Shown here one piece after another: positions 37,269 to 54,465 of a stretch of 64,000 bases of DNA (position 1 is its first letter; each line of letters begins with the position of its first letter). The position numbers and the translations under genes were made by a program. This stretch comes from Trichoplax adhaerens (lineage: Eukaryota; Placozoa; Uniplacotomia; Trichoplacea; Trichoplacidae): contig NW_002060945.1 in assembly GCF_000150275.1 (NCBI RefSeq), positions 7,775,219-7,839,218 of the forward strand. The letters run 5' to 3'. The notes under the pieces were generated by a model, which was not told the origin of the DNA, searched no databases, and saw nothing but the letters and a program-made list of their open reading frames with translations.

Positions 37269-40200
37269 GATTCACGCTATCGATTAGCAATTGAAGATAG
37301 TCAAATTTAAAGAGACGAAGAGTGATATCTCAATCGCTGTTCAACAAATTGGCTATTATTATTACGAGATAGAATGACAGTAAGTTGGAGTGTTCGATAA
37401 TAAAATCTATCTTGATATTCTAATTTGGTGGTAGTTGAATTAAAAATATCCTAGCTTACATCTAGATTAGATTTTACTTACTCTTCAACGATTCATTATC
37501 TCAGTACTACTGCAGCATCTGATATAGTAGCACTGGATAAATAGATTGATTTAAAGATTGTTGATTAACAGTAAATTGTAAGCTATTATCTTGCTCTATG
37601 TGTATTCATTGAATTCATACAGTACTTGCTGGCCGTGTTAGTTTGTCATTGTTAGAGATGAGCTACTGCATATATTCAATATTTATAGTTGAATTACGGT
37701 ATATTATAGCTACCACTTTTCTAAAATACGCGCATTATCAGCGCTATTATTAATCTCTACATTCAAGAAGTAATTCTTATACAACGGGGGAAAAAAAACA
37801 AGTCTTTCTAGTCTTTAATTTTCACTTTTACATTATTCTGGAATAATTATTTTGAAAATTTACTTCTATTGAATCTTTCGATCTCAAAATCAAGTTATTC
37901 TATCCAATTTGTGTCAACTTACTTCTCAAATATACTACCTTGGATTGGCTTAAAATCGATCGTTAATAGAAGGGGAAAAATGACCCTTGTTGATTACGAT
38001 GAAAAATTAGTGCGATGATGATGGAAGTACAAGCAATATTATAATAGATAGGCGAAAAGCGAACTCCTTTAAAGTTAAATAGACGACGTTGTATCAGACG
38101 CTATTGTTATGATTTCTTATTGTCCATTTTTTAACATTATCCAAGTTTATATATATATATTATTATATGCAAGCATTATCCAGCCTATTGTTTATATATT
38201 ATGCCATACGTTAAAATTGGATCTTTTTGCTGATTATTTATTTGTACCAGTTAAAATATACAGTGATAGTTATCATCTATGTTAAACAGTACAACTTGCG
38301 TACGGTATAGTATTTGTTAGGCGTGATTACAACAATGCTATAATTGTTATGCTAAACGCTAGATGATTTAGTGAAGAAGTAGAGCAGTACCGTAGATTAG
38401 TATAATATCTGAAATACTACGTCTACTATGTTGACGTAAAACATTAATATATAGGCATCAAAATCGTTTTTGATCTCTGACAAATTTCATTCTACAACCG
38501 TTTATTCCTAAGCTCGGCTAGAATTATTTCTTTAATCCCCATGTATTGATAATACATAGTTCTTTTCTTTGGCTAAAGAGAGAATTGACTGTTATAATGT
38601 CAAAATAACTGTTACTTTATAAGTTGGAATTGACTTTAGGTACGGTAATAAGATTGATAACGTACTAGTTTTTATATAAATAGAAAATGAACTTTTTTAC
38701 CATTTGGGTACACTAAAACGTCAATAGAGGTATTCCTACCGTCTACTCGATATTACTGTGAACAGACAGTAATATCGATCGTTGTGCTGTAGGCAGGATG
38801 ACCATATAAAATGGTAACCTTTATAAGCAGTGCAGGTAGCTCAACCTTTTTTACAGTTATCTAGAAAATTCACTGATGTTACTCCATTCTCAGTTAATAA
38901 TAATCCTGAAGTGGTTTAATAATTACTATTTTACCTCTTGATTGCATAAGTGCATGGCATACTAGACTGAATTACTGTATATCCACTATTTTTTCTGAGG
39001 TTGAGATTTATCATCTACACGGTATCCTACTACTGCATGGCTAACCAAAGGTATAATATAATTATAAATACGAGCTTGATATATTTCAATCGCTATAGAT
39101 AGAATTTGCTTTTAAAATCGATTTGTGTAGTCTTAGGTCGAATTTTATCTCATGATTATAAAATTCAGTGTATCCATTCAATCGGCTAGATGTATTTCCA
39201 TCATCCTCTAAATGTCATGACATATCGCAGTGCACGATCATTACTAATAAACAAAACAGGCAGTCTTTTATCATTCATTTTAAGTCAATAGCTGATGTTG
39301 TCTTAAGTTATACCAACGATGCCTTTTCGAATTGGAAGTGGCAGATAATACTATAAAGCTGTTGTGACTACAGTATTAGCTGAAGGATCATACCTAATAC
39401 TATATGATAACTTTCTTACTTCACAGAATAACCCTTAAAAAGTTGGTTGACATCGAACTATTAACTGTGTCATTAATTTATTATGATCATCGAATCACCC
39501 GGTAGTCATTAACGTGAACTTGTATAACATGATAGCATGCCATATTAAAATTTAAAATGTAAATTCAGCAACGCTTCGCCAGCTTTATTAATTAATCATA
39601 TAATTATTAACAGACAAATAAGCTATGATTTAGATATTACTACAGTACATGTAAAGCACAGTATGTTGGTCTAGTCTGAACGACAGAGGTAAAAGCCTAA
39701 GCTTTTGCATTTTCTCCAGTTGCTGTTCTGTCCTCCCATTCTTCAGGCTTGTTTTCATCCATTTTTTAAATGAATCAATAAAAGCATCATTTTTCTCCAC
39801 ATATTTCGAGCATCTTTATTGAGCTTCACACCTCGATAGTATTGTATACTGTACTTCAGAGACTACTACAAGGAAAGAGTGCTATCCTTAGCATCACTAA
39901 TACATCGTCATGGACTTTTCGATTTTTCCCATGATTTGTATATGTCACACACACAAAATTGCATTTTCTTGCTGGAAATGAAGTATCAAAATGCACCATT
40001 TTTTTATGAAATAGTCCCGGGTATTGAATTCATGACGGAAACTATACGTATTATAATAGCTAGTCCCTCAAAAGCCGTTCCCTTTTTTCTCGTTCATCAG
40101 TAAGTTTTATGGGCAGTTCTGAATGTTAATTTTTAATCTCAGTTCCACTGTGGCTAAGCTAGAGTACACTGGTACTAAGTTGTAATAGTTACCAATAAAA

Positions 40201-40642
40201 TAGTTAATAACCTAAACCTATCGTTGGACTGTATGTTTACTATAGTATAGGAATAAGTTCGTTTTCCTTTCCGGATGATCTGCGGAGTTTGTTGGGGAAC
40301 CTTAAGAGTAGATAGTTTAGTTTAGGAACGATCACGAAAGCTGTTTTGTGACAGTAGTCTATGATGCAAACTATTTACAGTATTGTACTTTATATGCACA
40401 AATAGTAATATATCAATAAATAAACAGACAGTCATTGATATAGTAGCGATAATATCGAAGGATTCTTCGACTTCTAGTGTTATTGTATCATTAATTCATT
40501 ATCATTGCTTCCCATCGAGACTCTAGAGTTGGGAGCAAACCTTCTTCAAGGCATACTAAACAGTTCGATATACTAAACAGTTAGATACTGTATAGTATGT
40601 CGACAGCCGTACTGTATTCGAAACTTTCGATCCTGTCTACAA
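37269..40642. other. Intergenic, one perfect inverted repeat
   Basis: No secure exon. Contains a TATATATA run near 38148-38160 and the 13-bp inverted repeat at 38747-38778. Small frames at 39168-39356 and 39879-40103 show no family resemblance. Confidence 0.4.
38747..38778. repeat. Perfect 13-bp inverted repeat with 6-base loop
   Basis: TCGATATTACTGT at 38747-38759 pairs exactly with ACAGTAATATCGA at 38766-38778 around a GAACAG spacer. Not followed by a T-run, so not a simple terminator-like element. No gene is close. Confidence 0.85.
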
Positions 40643-40815
40643 TGTACAGTGTACAATGCACAGTACTATGCACTGTGTCATCCTCGGCTACTACAGTACA
40701 GTACTGTACTGTACTGTACGGTATTATGAGCTCATACAGTGTACAGTACTGTACAGTACAGTACTATGAGCGAGGGTGGGCCCGCTCGTGTCATTGAGAT
40801 ACAGTACTGTACTGC
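40643..40815. repeat. GTACAGTAC palindrome array upstream of cysteine synthase
   Basis: Densest cluster in the window: overlapping TACAGTAC/GTACTGTA words at 40643-40670, 40691-40720, 40735-40765 and 40800-40815, with a 10-base period in places. It ends about 350 bases before the cysteine synthase start codon. A smaller cluster at 41967-41994 lies in that gene's first intron. Confidence 0.8.
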
Positions 40816-41160
40816 AGTCTATTTGCGGAAGATCATTGGGGAGTTTTTGGGTCAAATTGATTTAAACTAGTGACACCCTCGATCATGATAATACATTACT
40901 AATGTACTGTATTATTGCATGTCCGACAGTCAAAATCGTCTTAAGTCTTCAAATCAGCCGCGCCATGCCAACCGTTGGGGGTGACACCAGTTCTTTGCAG
41001 AGATGACGAGGCGTTTCTCGCTTCTTGCTCACTAGAGTAGTACAAGTTGCAACTGCGTATTACGTGGTGTCAAGAACGTTTAAGCAGGGCCTCCAGGAGT
41101 GGAGAGTATTTCTATTTTTGTGTCTCTCCCAAGGTGCAAAGTCTCTATTTTTGCAGCATT

Positions 41161-43386
41161 ATGTCAAACTCAATTGTCAAGATAGTCAAACGAGCTGATT
41201 TGATTTCCAATCCATTAACAACAGCTTACGGAATAGTCACACGACGTTTATCACGCTATGCAACAACGGAATATCGCCATGGTTTCGCTGGCATGGTCGG
41301 CAATACACCCATGATTTACTTAGAGAAAGTGAGCAAAGAAACTGGTTGCACAATACTTGCTAAAGCTGAGTTTGCAAATTGTGGGGGCTCAGTGAAAGAT
41401 CGAGCTGCTTTATATTTAATCAAAGATGCTGAAGAGAGGCAATTATTGAAACCCGGTGGGACGGTAGTAGAAGGAACTGCTGGAAATACCGGTATAGGTT
41501 TAGCTCATTTGTGTAATGCTTTGGGTTATAAATGCGTTATTTACATGCCTGATACGCAATCTGTGGAAAAAATTGATCTAATGAGAGCCTTGGGAGCGGA
41601 CGTTAGACCTGTTCCAGCTGTTCCTTACGATGATCCTAACAATTATAATCATCAGGCCATGAGATTTGCAGACAGTTTAGATAATGCTGTTTGGACCAAT
41701 CAGGTACTTGAGACAAATACTCCATTTATGCTGTCAACAGTCATGCTTGTTTAACGTGCAAGTTCTGCATTTAAAAATCGTCGATAGTGAAAGATTGACA
41801 ATTAATAATTAAATAGAATGGATTAAGATCCTACAGCTAGCTGTAGGCGATACGCCATTGATTAAAGCAAACGATACACATGGACAACATATCTGCGCAT
41901 GCAGACTTTTTGCTATGATTCAATCATAACATTTACTGTGAGATGAATAACAAATGAATATAAGTGTACTGTACAGTATACAGTATACTGTATAGTGGAT
42001 ACGCCTATTCCACACATCAGACTATTTAAATTTATCAGTTGTCCAAACGTTTATTTCTTATAGATGGTACGGCACTTAGCTAGTGTTTAACTCAAGTACT
42101 TCCAGTTACTCGTAGTCTGTACATTGTGTACAACTGTAATAAGCATTGGCAACAATTCTGCCATCCTAGACTGCGAGTTAATACGAGCATCTGTTTTGTA
42201 GACCGGCTGAGTAAAGCTTAAATCGTATACAGTGTGAGTTCAAGTAATGACTAGTTATATTAAACGAGTCCATCTCTGTGACCTATGCTGTTTCAGTTTA
42301 CATTTCAGGATCATTGCACATTTTAAGCTCTATTGCTGACACTATCTGATGTTCTTGTTTCATTGCATAATGCCATAGTTTGACAGTGTAGCTAATCGAC
42401 GTGCCCACATCGAAACGACTGGACCAGAGATATGGAAACAAACAGGTGGCACCGTTGATGTGGTCGTTTTTGCTACTGGTACCGGAGGTACATTAGCCGG
42501 AACCTCGATGTTTCTTAAAAGTATTAACCCTAATATCAAAGCGATATTAGCGGATCCTCAAGGCAGCGTTTTATATAATTACGTTAAAACTGGTAAGGGC
42601 CACTAAAGTATAGTCATTACGTAATGCAATAATAGAAAAGAGGCATTCATGTGCTGTCAATAGCCATCGATTTAATCTTCTATTATAATTATGAATTATT
42701 CGCCAACAGTGATTACCAATTTATTTATTTTATCGTAAATTAGTTAATTTACTGATTCTTTCCTTTAGGCGAACTGATAAGAAGAGAAGGTAGTTCGATT
42801 ACAGAAGGAATAGGTCAAGGTAGAGTAACCGCCAATTTGCAGGGTGCTCCAGTCGATGACGCCGTTAGCATTAGCGATTTTGATGCAGTAAACATGACAT
42901 TTAGGTGCGGATATATGACTCTTAATGAAGTAATGTGATAACGCTAATTTTTGACATGGTAGATATTTGCTAGAGGCATTGCTATCTTCAAATCATATCA
43001 AATTTGATTGGTAATGATTGTTGTTATTACAGCATGCGCTTAGTATATACCCTGTACGTTAACCATTGGCATATTAAGTAGCAGTTAATATTTACTCGAT
43101 GGTGTGCCAACGCAGTTATACACTTAGCTTTAACTAGAAACAAACTATGATTTTCTAATTGATTAGATTACTACATGAAGAAGGTATCTATGTTGGTGCT
43201 TCATCTGGTTTAAATGTGGCTGCTGCAGTTGAAGTAGCAAAGATGGTAGGACCCGGAAAAACAATTGTCACATGTTTATGTGACGGTGGCCAACGTTCCT
43301 ATTCGCGATTATTCAACAGAAAATTTATGGAGGAAAAAGATCTATTACGAGCTATACCTGAACCTTATAGACATACACTCAGTTAA
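41161..43386 (+). CDS. Cysteine synthase-type PLP enzyme, possibly mitochondrial
   Basis: Four exons in phase: 41161-41703, 42379-42592, 42769-42904, 43167-43386, giving 370 residues. It belongs to the fold-type II PLP family that makes cysteine from an activated serine and sulfide. Seen: [25 protein letters not shown] with the Schiff-base lysine, [12 protein letters not shown] substrate loop, [20 protein letters not shown], the [10 protein letters not shown] phosphate-binding glycine loop, [24 protein letters not shown] and [15 protein letters not shown]. The overall pattern matches the fungal mitochondrial Cys12-like subgroup more than cystathionine beta-synthase: there is no haem-binding N-terminus and no C-terminal CBS domains. 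The start at 41161 gives a basic, hydroxylated, Arg-rich N-terminus ([12 protein letters not shown]) that could be a mitochondrial presequence. The upstream in-frame ATG at 41047 adds unlikely sequence. The usual N-P-G-G before SVKD reads N-C-G-G here. Confidence 0.92.
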
Positions 43387-44266
43387 ATTTGAAAAATTAC
43401 GCATCTTATGTGTATGATAGTTTTAGAATTGGCATCTATACTACAGTACCTAGTGATTAAATCTTTAAATCGAACTCTAGCTTGCATGTTGAATCTGAAT
43501 CTAATTGCTTATATGGCGTAGCATATTTTAGGCTCCAATAGGTCATACTGTATGCTGGAGTATAAGATTGCAGTTTTTTAGGCATGTGAGTACTACATTG
43601 CAGATCATACACTGTAATTATTGCTCTGTATAGTGCAGATACCGCAGCCGTGAGCAAATCTAACGCTGAGAAGATATATAGAATTGGTTAATGTTTACCA
43701 AAGATGTCCTCTATGAGGCTTTTAAAGTACATCGTAATAAACATTCTCGATTAAAAGTGCATTACCAACATGAAGTCATGCATTAAAGCGAAAAAATAGC
43801 TGAAATTTTGGTAGGATTAGGATGTATATAACATACATCAATGGAGCAGTCATTTTACCAAATGTATCCCACATATTACACCGCTTAACTGAAACATAAT
43901 GTTTATTAAATTTTTTATACCAATATTAACGCTCTTGCATGTACGGACTATTCGATATTGTAAAGACATCAATATCATTAAGACAGGCGCAACTAGCCTA
44001 TAAGGTGTAGCACTATACTAGTTGTATATTATATATGTTATACTGAATAACTATAATACCGTATATGTTGATATTGCTACAAGGAACCTACAACATCATT
44101 TCGATTTAAGCTAAGCCTTATGTATAACATACTCAGTTAAACGTTCTATTACGCCACGAAGCACTTTACTAAGCGTACAATTAACGCGCATTGTGCGCTA
44201 AAAGAAGTTCGGAGGAAGTTGAAGAAAGGCGACACTTGCTTCAATCATGAGCATAACCATCCAAAG
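43387..44266. other. Convergent intergenic region
   Basis: Holds the 3' flanks of the plus-strand cysteine synthase and the minus-strand thiolase. No exon or RNA gene is recognised. A 66-codon minus frame at 43657..43457 resembles nothing. Confidence 0.4.
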
Positions 44267-48193
<3,927 letters not shown>

Positions 48194-48740
48194 GTTGGAT
48201 ACCCTTCCTTTGCTGCTGTACAGTACAGTGACAACTTGTAAACAGAGATGCGCTGACTTGCCCCTCTTGGAGCTGGGTGTGAGGCCTAAGACGTCAACGA
48301 GCGGTCCTGAACTGACGCCAACGAGACCGACCCGTGACGGTGCACTACACTACTGTACTGTAGGTCAGGTCGAACTGTACTGTACCATCTTGTCTTGGCT
48401 ATGTAACCAGTGACCCGATGACCTGTATCATGAACTATGAACTTAATTATCATATCTGCACGCTGTAGCGTTCTCAACGGTTGAGTAGTCGCATGTACGT
48501 CACAAAAGCCTGTCAACCTCGATGCGACTCAACCGTACTGTATTGTATAGTCAAGTCTGCGACATCTTGCCGTACTGATACTCATGCCGTGGTAATACTC
48601 CACACCTGTTTTTAGAGGTAATGAAAACCTCTTCCTCTTAGTAAAAGCACTTACCACTGTGCGTGCACCAGTGTCAAGGCTCAGCCCAATAGCGGACAGA
48701 CTGACATACTGTACTGTACAGTACAGTATGTCTATTGGTG
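48194..48740. promoter_or_regulatory. Thiolase promoter region with palindrome clusters
   Basis: Comparatively GC-rich DNA directly upstream of the thiolase start. TACAGTAC-type clusters occur at 48216-48230 and 48341-48387, and an exact 30-base palindrome (half-site GACATACTGTACTGT) at 48703-48732. Overlapping short frames on both strands here look like by-products of composition. Which elements drive transcription is not shown by sequence alone. Confidence 0.5.
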
Positions 48741-50758
48741 CAGATTGCGTCTAATCGTTGCCACGAGCTTTAGCGATGGCAAATGTTCAATTTCGTAATC
48801 GCCAGGAGCTGTTGTAATTCTGATATAACAAAGCAAGATAGAGCGTGGAAGAGGGATTGTAGTGGTAGTTCTCAGTTCTAGTTTGTAGGTTTATGTCATT
48901 TCGTTCACAAAGTAAAAAGTATTTGATTGCAAATACAGAATTGTCAACACTCGTCGTTTTCAGTGTTGTGACTAACCGGAGAACCGAAGCAGAGCAATTT
49001 CTGCCGAATGACAGTGCAGAATTACAACAGTATCATTTGGCATAGCTCATGTTGAAAGATCGACAAATATAGTAATAATAAAACTTGCACTTTGTAGCAC
49101 ACAGTGTTAAAATTACCGTAATCAGCTACAAAATCGACTAAAATAGCCGTTTCAGGCAAAGAACTCTGCTACTATCGTCCACACTCGAATACGTACTAAT
49201 AGTAGAAATTGTTGCAGAGTTCCCAGCGTCTAAGAAACTACAGATCATACTAGAGTCCTTTTCTGTTGAATAAAAAGGAAAAGAAGAGGGACAGGAAATA
49301 AGTTACGTGTTTGCGATGGTACTACTTGGAAACCACTTAACCCTCGATCCGAAATAGCTTGTGTAAGTGTACAATTAATTCATATTCGGATAACAGCTGC
49401 TGCACAAATGATGTTAATAAATAGAAATGTAGGCGTAAATGTGCCTTGTATTTAACTGTACTGTCATGAACTTCTAGATACATCGGTGTATGCAGTAGTT
49501 TATGGTACTGTACTTCGATCTTGTTAATTAAGTTAACCTCCGTATTATGAAATGACAGTGATACGTCTTTAAACTTACTCTCTCATTGATTGATTTTAAA
49601 AACTTCTTACCATATTAAGTACCGTAGCATTATTTCAAAATAAGTCACGCTGTAAATGCAATGGACTACCTTCTGTGCAATAACACATATCCGATTTAGG
49701 TATTGTAACAAGTTCTACTCTGGTATAAAGTTACTGAACCTCTGTTAAATGAGCACATTATCGTAAACCGTCAGTAAAGCGACGGGAGCTTGCACTAATA
49801 TATATATATATATATATTATACAGTATGAATGAGTGGGTAAGAGTGTTCCACATAGCTAAAAATGGAGAGTTACTGGAAGATTAGAGAAATGCGGTATGT
49901 ATATCAGTATATGTCATACACTCTACTACTACACAGTACACGGTATAAAGTTACTGAACCTCTGACAGGTCTACGACAAATGGTAATACTATCTGTTAAA
50001 TGAGCACATTATCGTAAACCGTCAGCAAAGCGACGGGAGTTTGCACTAGTGTTCCCTATGACAGCAGTATCACTAGATAGGCCAACTTGGCGCTACGGTA
50101 CCATATGATGTACGACTAATAAATGAACTACAATTGCAATGATCATAGTTTAGCCTAGTACGGATAAATACTACCATTATTTATTATTGTACCATAATCA
50201 GGGAAAACTGAAAGGTAAGTCAGTTTAATTATCATCGGAAACTGCAAAATACATTTCTACCAAAGTAATCTATCGAGTAGTGGAAGTGACACATTAGAAC
50301 CATGCCGAATAGAGTTCGTAAATGGACATACAAACAACAGTTAAATGAACTACTTCATAAAGATACATTTTGTCGTAAATTTATCAGTATCATTGCAGAA
50401 ATATACTTAACACACGTGACAAAAAATGGTTAGTCGAAAGGCAATGACAATTATTTTGTATGCACTAGCACAATCATGAATTCGGTACAACAGTGACCTA
50501 GCAATGCTCGATAGACTACTAATCATAAGCCAGAATGAAAAGCTAGCGTTATTTGTAAGTCACAAATTGAGAGAATCTTGTGGCTTCTTAACTTTCCAAA
50601 TCAGGCATTTCTAGTCAAAGGAAATACCAGTATGATGAGAAGTAGATTACAGAGTATATGAACATAACATACAAATATGAAATTGCGTAAAATTAATAAG
50701 AATAAATATAGTATCCTAGTGTGCATACTATGTCCAGTATATCAGAATTGTAATCCTT
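48741..50758. other. Intergenic between thiolase and p23-1
   Basis: No secure exon. Contains a direct duplication at 49721-50048 and a TA microsatellite. The right end holds the 3' flank of p23-1, which is also recognisable, diverged, downstream of p23-2. Confidence 0.4.
49721..50048. repeat. Direct repeat of 75 bp, one copy expanded, flanking (TA)n
   Basis: GGTATAAAGTTACTGAACCT, then CTGTTAAATGAGCACATTAT and CGTAAACCGTCAG.AAAGCG, occurs at 49721-49795 and again at 49941-50048. The second copy carries about 32 extra bases (ACAGGTCTACGACAAATGG and following) before the TTAAATGAGC block. A TA dinucleotide tract lies at 49797-49818 between the copies. Confidence 0.85.
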
Positions 50759-53700
50759 TCACTTACTTTCATCATCACTATCATCATTATCATCATCCGA
50801 ATCTGGTAAGTCACCCAAATCCTAGGTAATAGCGAAACGATATGAATTATGCGAAATATCTATCTACGGTTAATCATTTATATAATTACAATAATAAAAG
50901 TAATAGTAAATTTCATTTATAACAGATAAAATCCTATTTGCTCAGTTGGTAAATGATATCAAGAATGATCGATATCGTAGTTATCATAACGCAACGTGCA
51001 CAGTTCACAGGACAAGTTGAAGCAATTTCTGACTACATTATGCAACACCGTCGAGACGGTTGGAAGTAAAGGTCTCAATTTAACTATTCGCAATAACGTA
51101 ATCTGCTATTAGTTTCATCAAGGATAGACTTACACCTTCTCCAAAGCCTGGAGGCATACCGCCGCCACCTCCCATATTTTGCATCATCTATTGTATCAAC
51201 ATAAAATGTTCGCATCTCAGGATTAAAAATTGAATTATTGTCATTGCAAATCGCAGTTCAGAACAACAGCAAAGATAATCAAGAGAAAATGCAGTGTAAA
51301 GCATGTAGCAACTGTAAGCAAGAAAAAATAAATATCGTTTTTTTAGTAATTAGCGTAGCTATACTTATGATAGTAATATTTTCTATGATATTGCCATAGC
51401 ATCATTAACGGTTAATAATTATGATCAGTCAATAAAGTTTCTATTAGGCTATAGCCTATTATTAGTGTTAATGGTAGACATTTGACAAATGCAAATGCTT
51501 TCAACATGTTAAAGCATCAGTATCATCAAAGTAAAATAACAAATCCTAAATTTACCAATTGACGGATTAACTATATTAACGTGTCATGCTGTAATTGATC
51601 AGGCAAAAGCGAAAATGTTGTAACTTAAAAGTGACCTTTAAACAGTAGAATGGGAAAAATTTACCTGACTAAAATCTGGCTTATCGTTACTCTCTTCTTC
51701 ACTCTCATCTTCATCTCTCCATCTATTAAAATCAACTTTTAGCCAGCCAGGCTGCAATATATAACATCCCTGATTAATATGCAAACGAGTAAGACGTAAT
51801 AATATATTGTGAAAGTCAAACCTTTTGCGCTTGTTTTAGCACTCTTGGCCAGTAAGGGCCTGATTCCTTCTTTTTAATATTTAGAACTAATTGTCTACTT
51901 GTTAAGTTCTGCTTTGATTCCTACAAAAATTAGCGTATTAATCATTAGTCGTCCATAAAAGAAGCGGCATGTCACTTTCGATAAATCCGTAATTATAATT
52001 ATATACAATTTGCAAAACATACTTATAACGAGTGAAGTCGAATATGATATCAGTAGTAGATATGACATATATATAACAAATTAGCACTACTATACTGGCT
52101 TACCTTGGGTTCAATCTCATTATAAAATTCACACTCTAAACGGTATGTTGCACCATTAGTCCCAGCTTTGCATCTAGTATCACAACGAATCCAATAGGCG
52201 AGTATGAGAAATATTTATAATAATAAACTATGCACATACGGATATCGGATGATGTGAATTTAAATCACTAGAAAAATATAATTTAATTAGATTTAAGAAG
52301 CTTTTCGCGCTCCCTAATTTTCAAAATAGCATTTCCCATACGTCAAAAAATGGTTCAGTAGTAGATTGTTCAACACCACACTCATATACGTATAAGATTT
52401 ATACTGTGTCTACATGTCATTTACCGATTTACGTATGTCAGATACCTACACTAGTATTGTACAATTACGGTAAAATATCCTCGTATGTACAATAAAGCTG
52501 CAATTCATATTTGAGGTACTTGCAAATCCCAATATCGTACATCATACATTATGTCATTCTATTACACCACCTTATCAGGAATACCGTGATGTCATCGCTC
52601 ACAAATAGTCCAGTGAATTAGTACTATTAAAATAGAGATATACTGTATCTATGTGTCATATACAGTTTACTTCGGCTTTTAAATACAGTAGTGTCTTTCT
52701 GTATTAGCGAAATTTTGTTACGTAACTGCAAACCAATTTGAACATTTACGTGTGCACTGTAAAGCAAACCCAACTACTTTGTACAGTGCGCCTGCTACAG
52801 AGGTAATTACTTTAGTGAAATTGCTGTGCATTTATGAGCGCTAAGCTCAAGCATTTCATGAAATGGAGAGTACGAGCAAAGGGGAGTAGTTACTGTAACT
52901 CTGCAAGACTAGTGTAGAGGATTTCCGCAGATTCGTTTCGGAAGTCTTTTACCTCGCCTGGCCAGTCATACCATTGCATCAGTATGACGCTTAACTACAA
53001 TCGAAATTGGAACTATAATACCGTAGTAGTATTAGTTTTAATTTCTAATCCAGGATAAGATAACGAAAAGTTAATATCCCTTTTATCGTCGATGACAAGT
53101 TGACAACTAATTCCATGCTGAGCTTCGTTTTCAGTACGATATGACAAGAAACGAGTGTGCATTAATTTGTTCCAATTATTCAATTACTGCAACTTTTACA
53201 AGTACACGTGTTTTAGTCCACATTAAACGTGTGGAACGACTAAGATAATAATATTATGCGTTTATAGCACCGTGTATTACTATTTTTCAAGAGTACCGTA
53301 AATCAAAACTATACCTGTCATACGCGTATGTTCAAAATACACCAAATTGGAGAAGAAATCAAGAGATGAATATAAAAATTCCTTACTCAATAGAAAGCTT
53401 GTTGGTGTCGAGATCAATCTTTGGTTCACGGATATCCGTTAGAGCAATAGTTAAGAATAAGACATCTTGACGTTGAGCCCACAATACCGGAGGAGTTAAC
53501 CTACAAGTATTATAGTAACATGACTCATTTTTAGTCAAAGCCATAGTAAAACGATCTACCAAGTGCAAAATTGATATGGAAAGGAAAATGACGGAAGATT
53601 ACGCTCTAGCTACAAAAGATGAATGCATTCCATCAAAAATGAATTAGGCAACTTTATTACGACAATACTAAAATTGTTGGATGACTAGTTGACACAGCAG

Positions 53701-53786
53701 AATCGCAAGTAAAGTAATAAGCGAGAACTTTTGTAAGTTACAATAGTAATTTAGAGGACGATGATGGTGCTAACTTACGCAGCCAT
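50759..53786 (-). CDS. PTGES3: Co-chaperone p23 (copy 1)
   Basis: Small acidic Hsp90 co-chaperone with a CS (alpha-crystallin-like) domain. Seven exons in phase (minus): 53786-53779, 53500-53387, 52173-52104, 51920-51822, 51751-51665, 51187-51134, 50821-50759, giving 164 residues against about 160 in the family. Seen: TPPVLWAQRQDVLFLTIAL (start of the CS domain), LSIECKAGTNGATYRLECEF, KKKESGPYWPRVLKQAQK, WLKVDFNRWRDEDES (family W-L-x-V-D-F-N-x-W-x-D signature), a glycine-methionine stretch MMQNMGGGGGMPPGFGEG and an acidic tail DSDDDNDDSDDESK. The stop at 50759 could alternatively be read through by a GTAAGT donor overlapping it, but I see no further exon. Most of this gene and its flanks are duplicated about 5.3 kb to the right. 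Confidence 0.92.
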
Positions 53787-54040
53787 GATGATTTTGCAAG
53801 GTAGAAATTGTAAGCGTGCGCAAGTCAATATGCAGTGTCACTATTTTATCGGTGTAGTCGTCTGTCTGGGCGTCGTGATTCTTTTCGGTCTTCCATCCAA
53901 TATCGATAAGTGTTTTGTATGGAATACTTGCTAGTGCAACTGCACCCATTCTTCTACACCGTCCAATTACCTCAGCGAACACTCTAGAATCTAGAACTTC
54001 TCCACATGTCATGGTGAACACTGTGGTACTCTTCCTATCC

Positions 54041-54465
54041 GGTACAGTACATTACAGTTCTGTACTGTATACTGTACAGTACTGTACACTGTAGTGTACA
54101 GGCTTTGTATTGTATAAATGTTGCTACAGCAACTGTCAGCCGGTGGTACATCAGTGAGTCGCTGACATCATTCTAGCACCACACGGCCGTAGACTACACG
54201 AACTGCTTGTAGTATTGCGTACATTTTTATTAAGTATTTTTTTTTAACCTCCGTCTTGAAAGAGGTTAAAATTTTGTTGAGGAGTACAGTAAGTCCCTGA
54301 CTACAGTAGAAAAGTAGTCCTTGTCCATTGGCACGGAACGCTAGAAAGAAATTATTGTTCGCGTCAGCAATCAACTTGAAAGACCAATGGGTACGGTACG
54401 GTACGCTACGCCATCATGAATTGTTCAATTTCGAAATGTACAGTACATTGTACTGTATACTAAAA
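54041..54465. repeat. Palindrome array upstream of p23-1
   Basis: GTACAGTACATTACAG, TACTGTATACTGTACAGTAC and related words crowd 54041-54101, about 255 bases upstream of the p23-1 start. Further GGTACGGTACGGTACG and GTACAGTACATTGTACTG words lie at 54393-54465. Other small clusters follow at 54920-54943, 55018-55038 and 55180-55215. Confidence 0.75.

Noticed and set aside
39697-39762. Short minus-strand frame MDENKPEEWEDRTATGENAKA
   Set aside because: The KPEEWEDR piece recalls calreticulin-type KPEDWDE repeats, but only 21 codons are present, an overlapping frame is equally open and no neighbouring exons are found.
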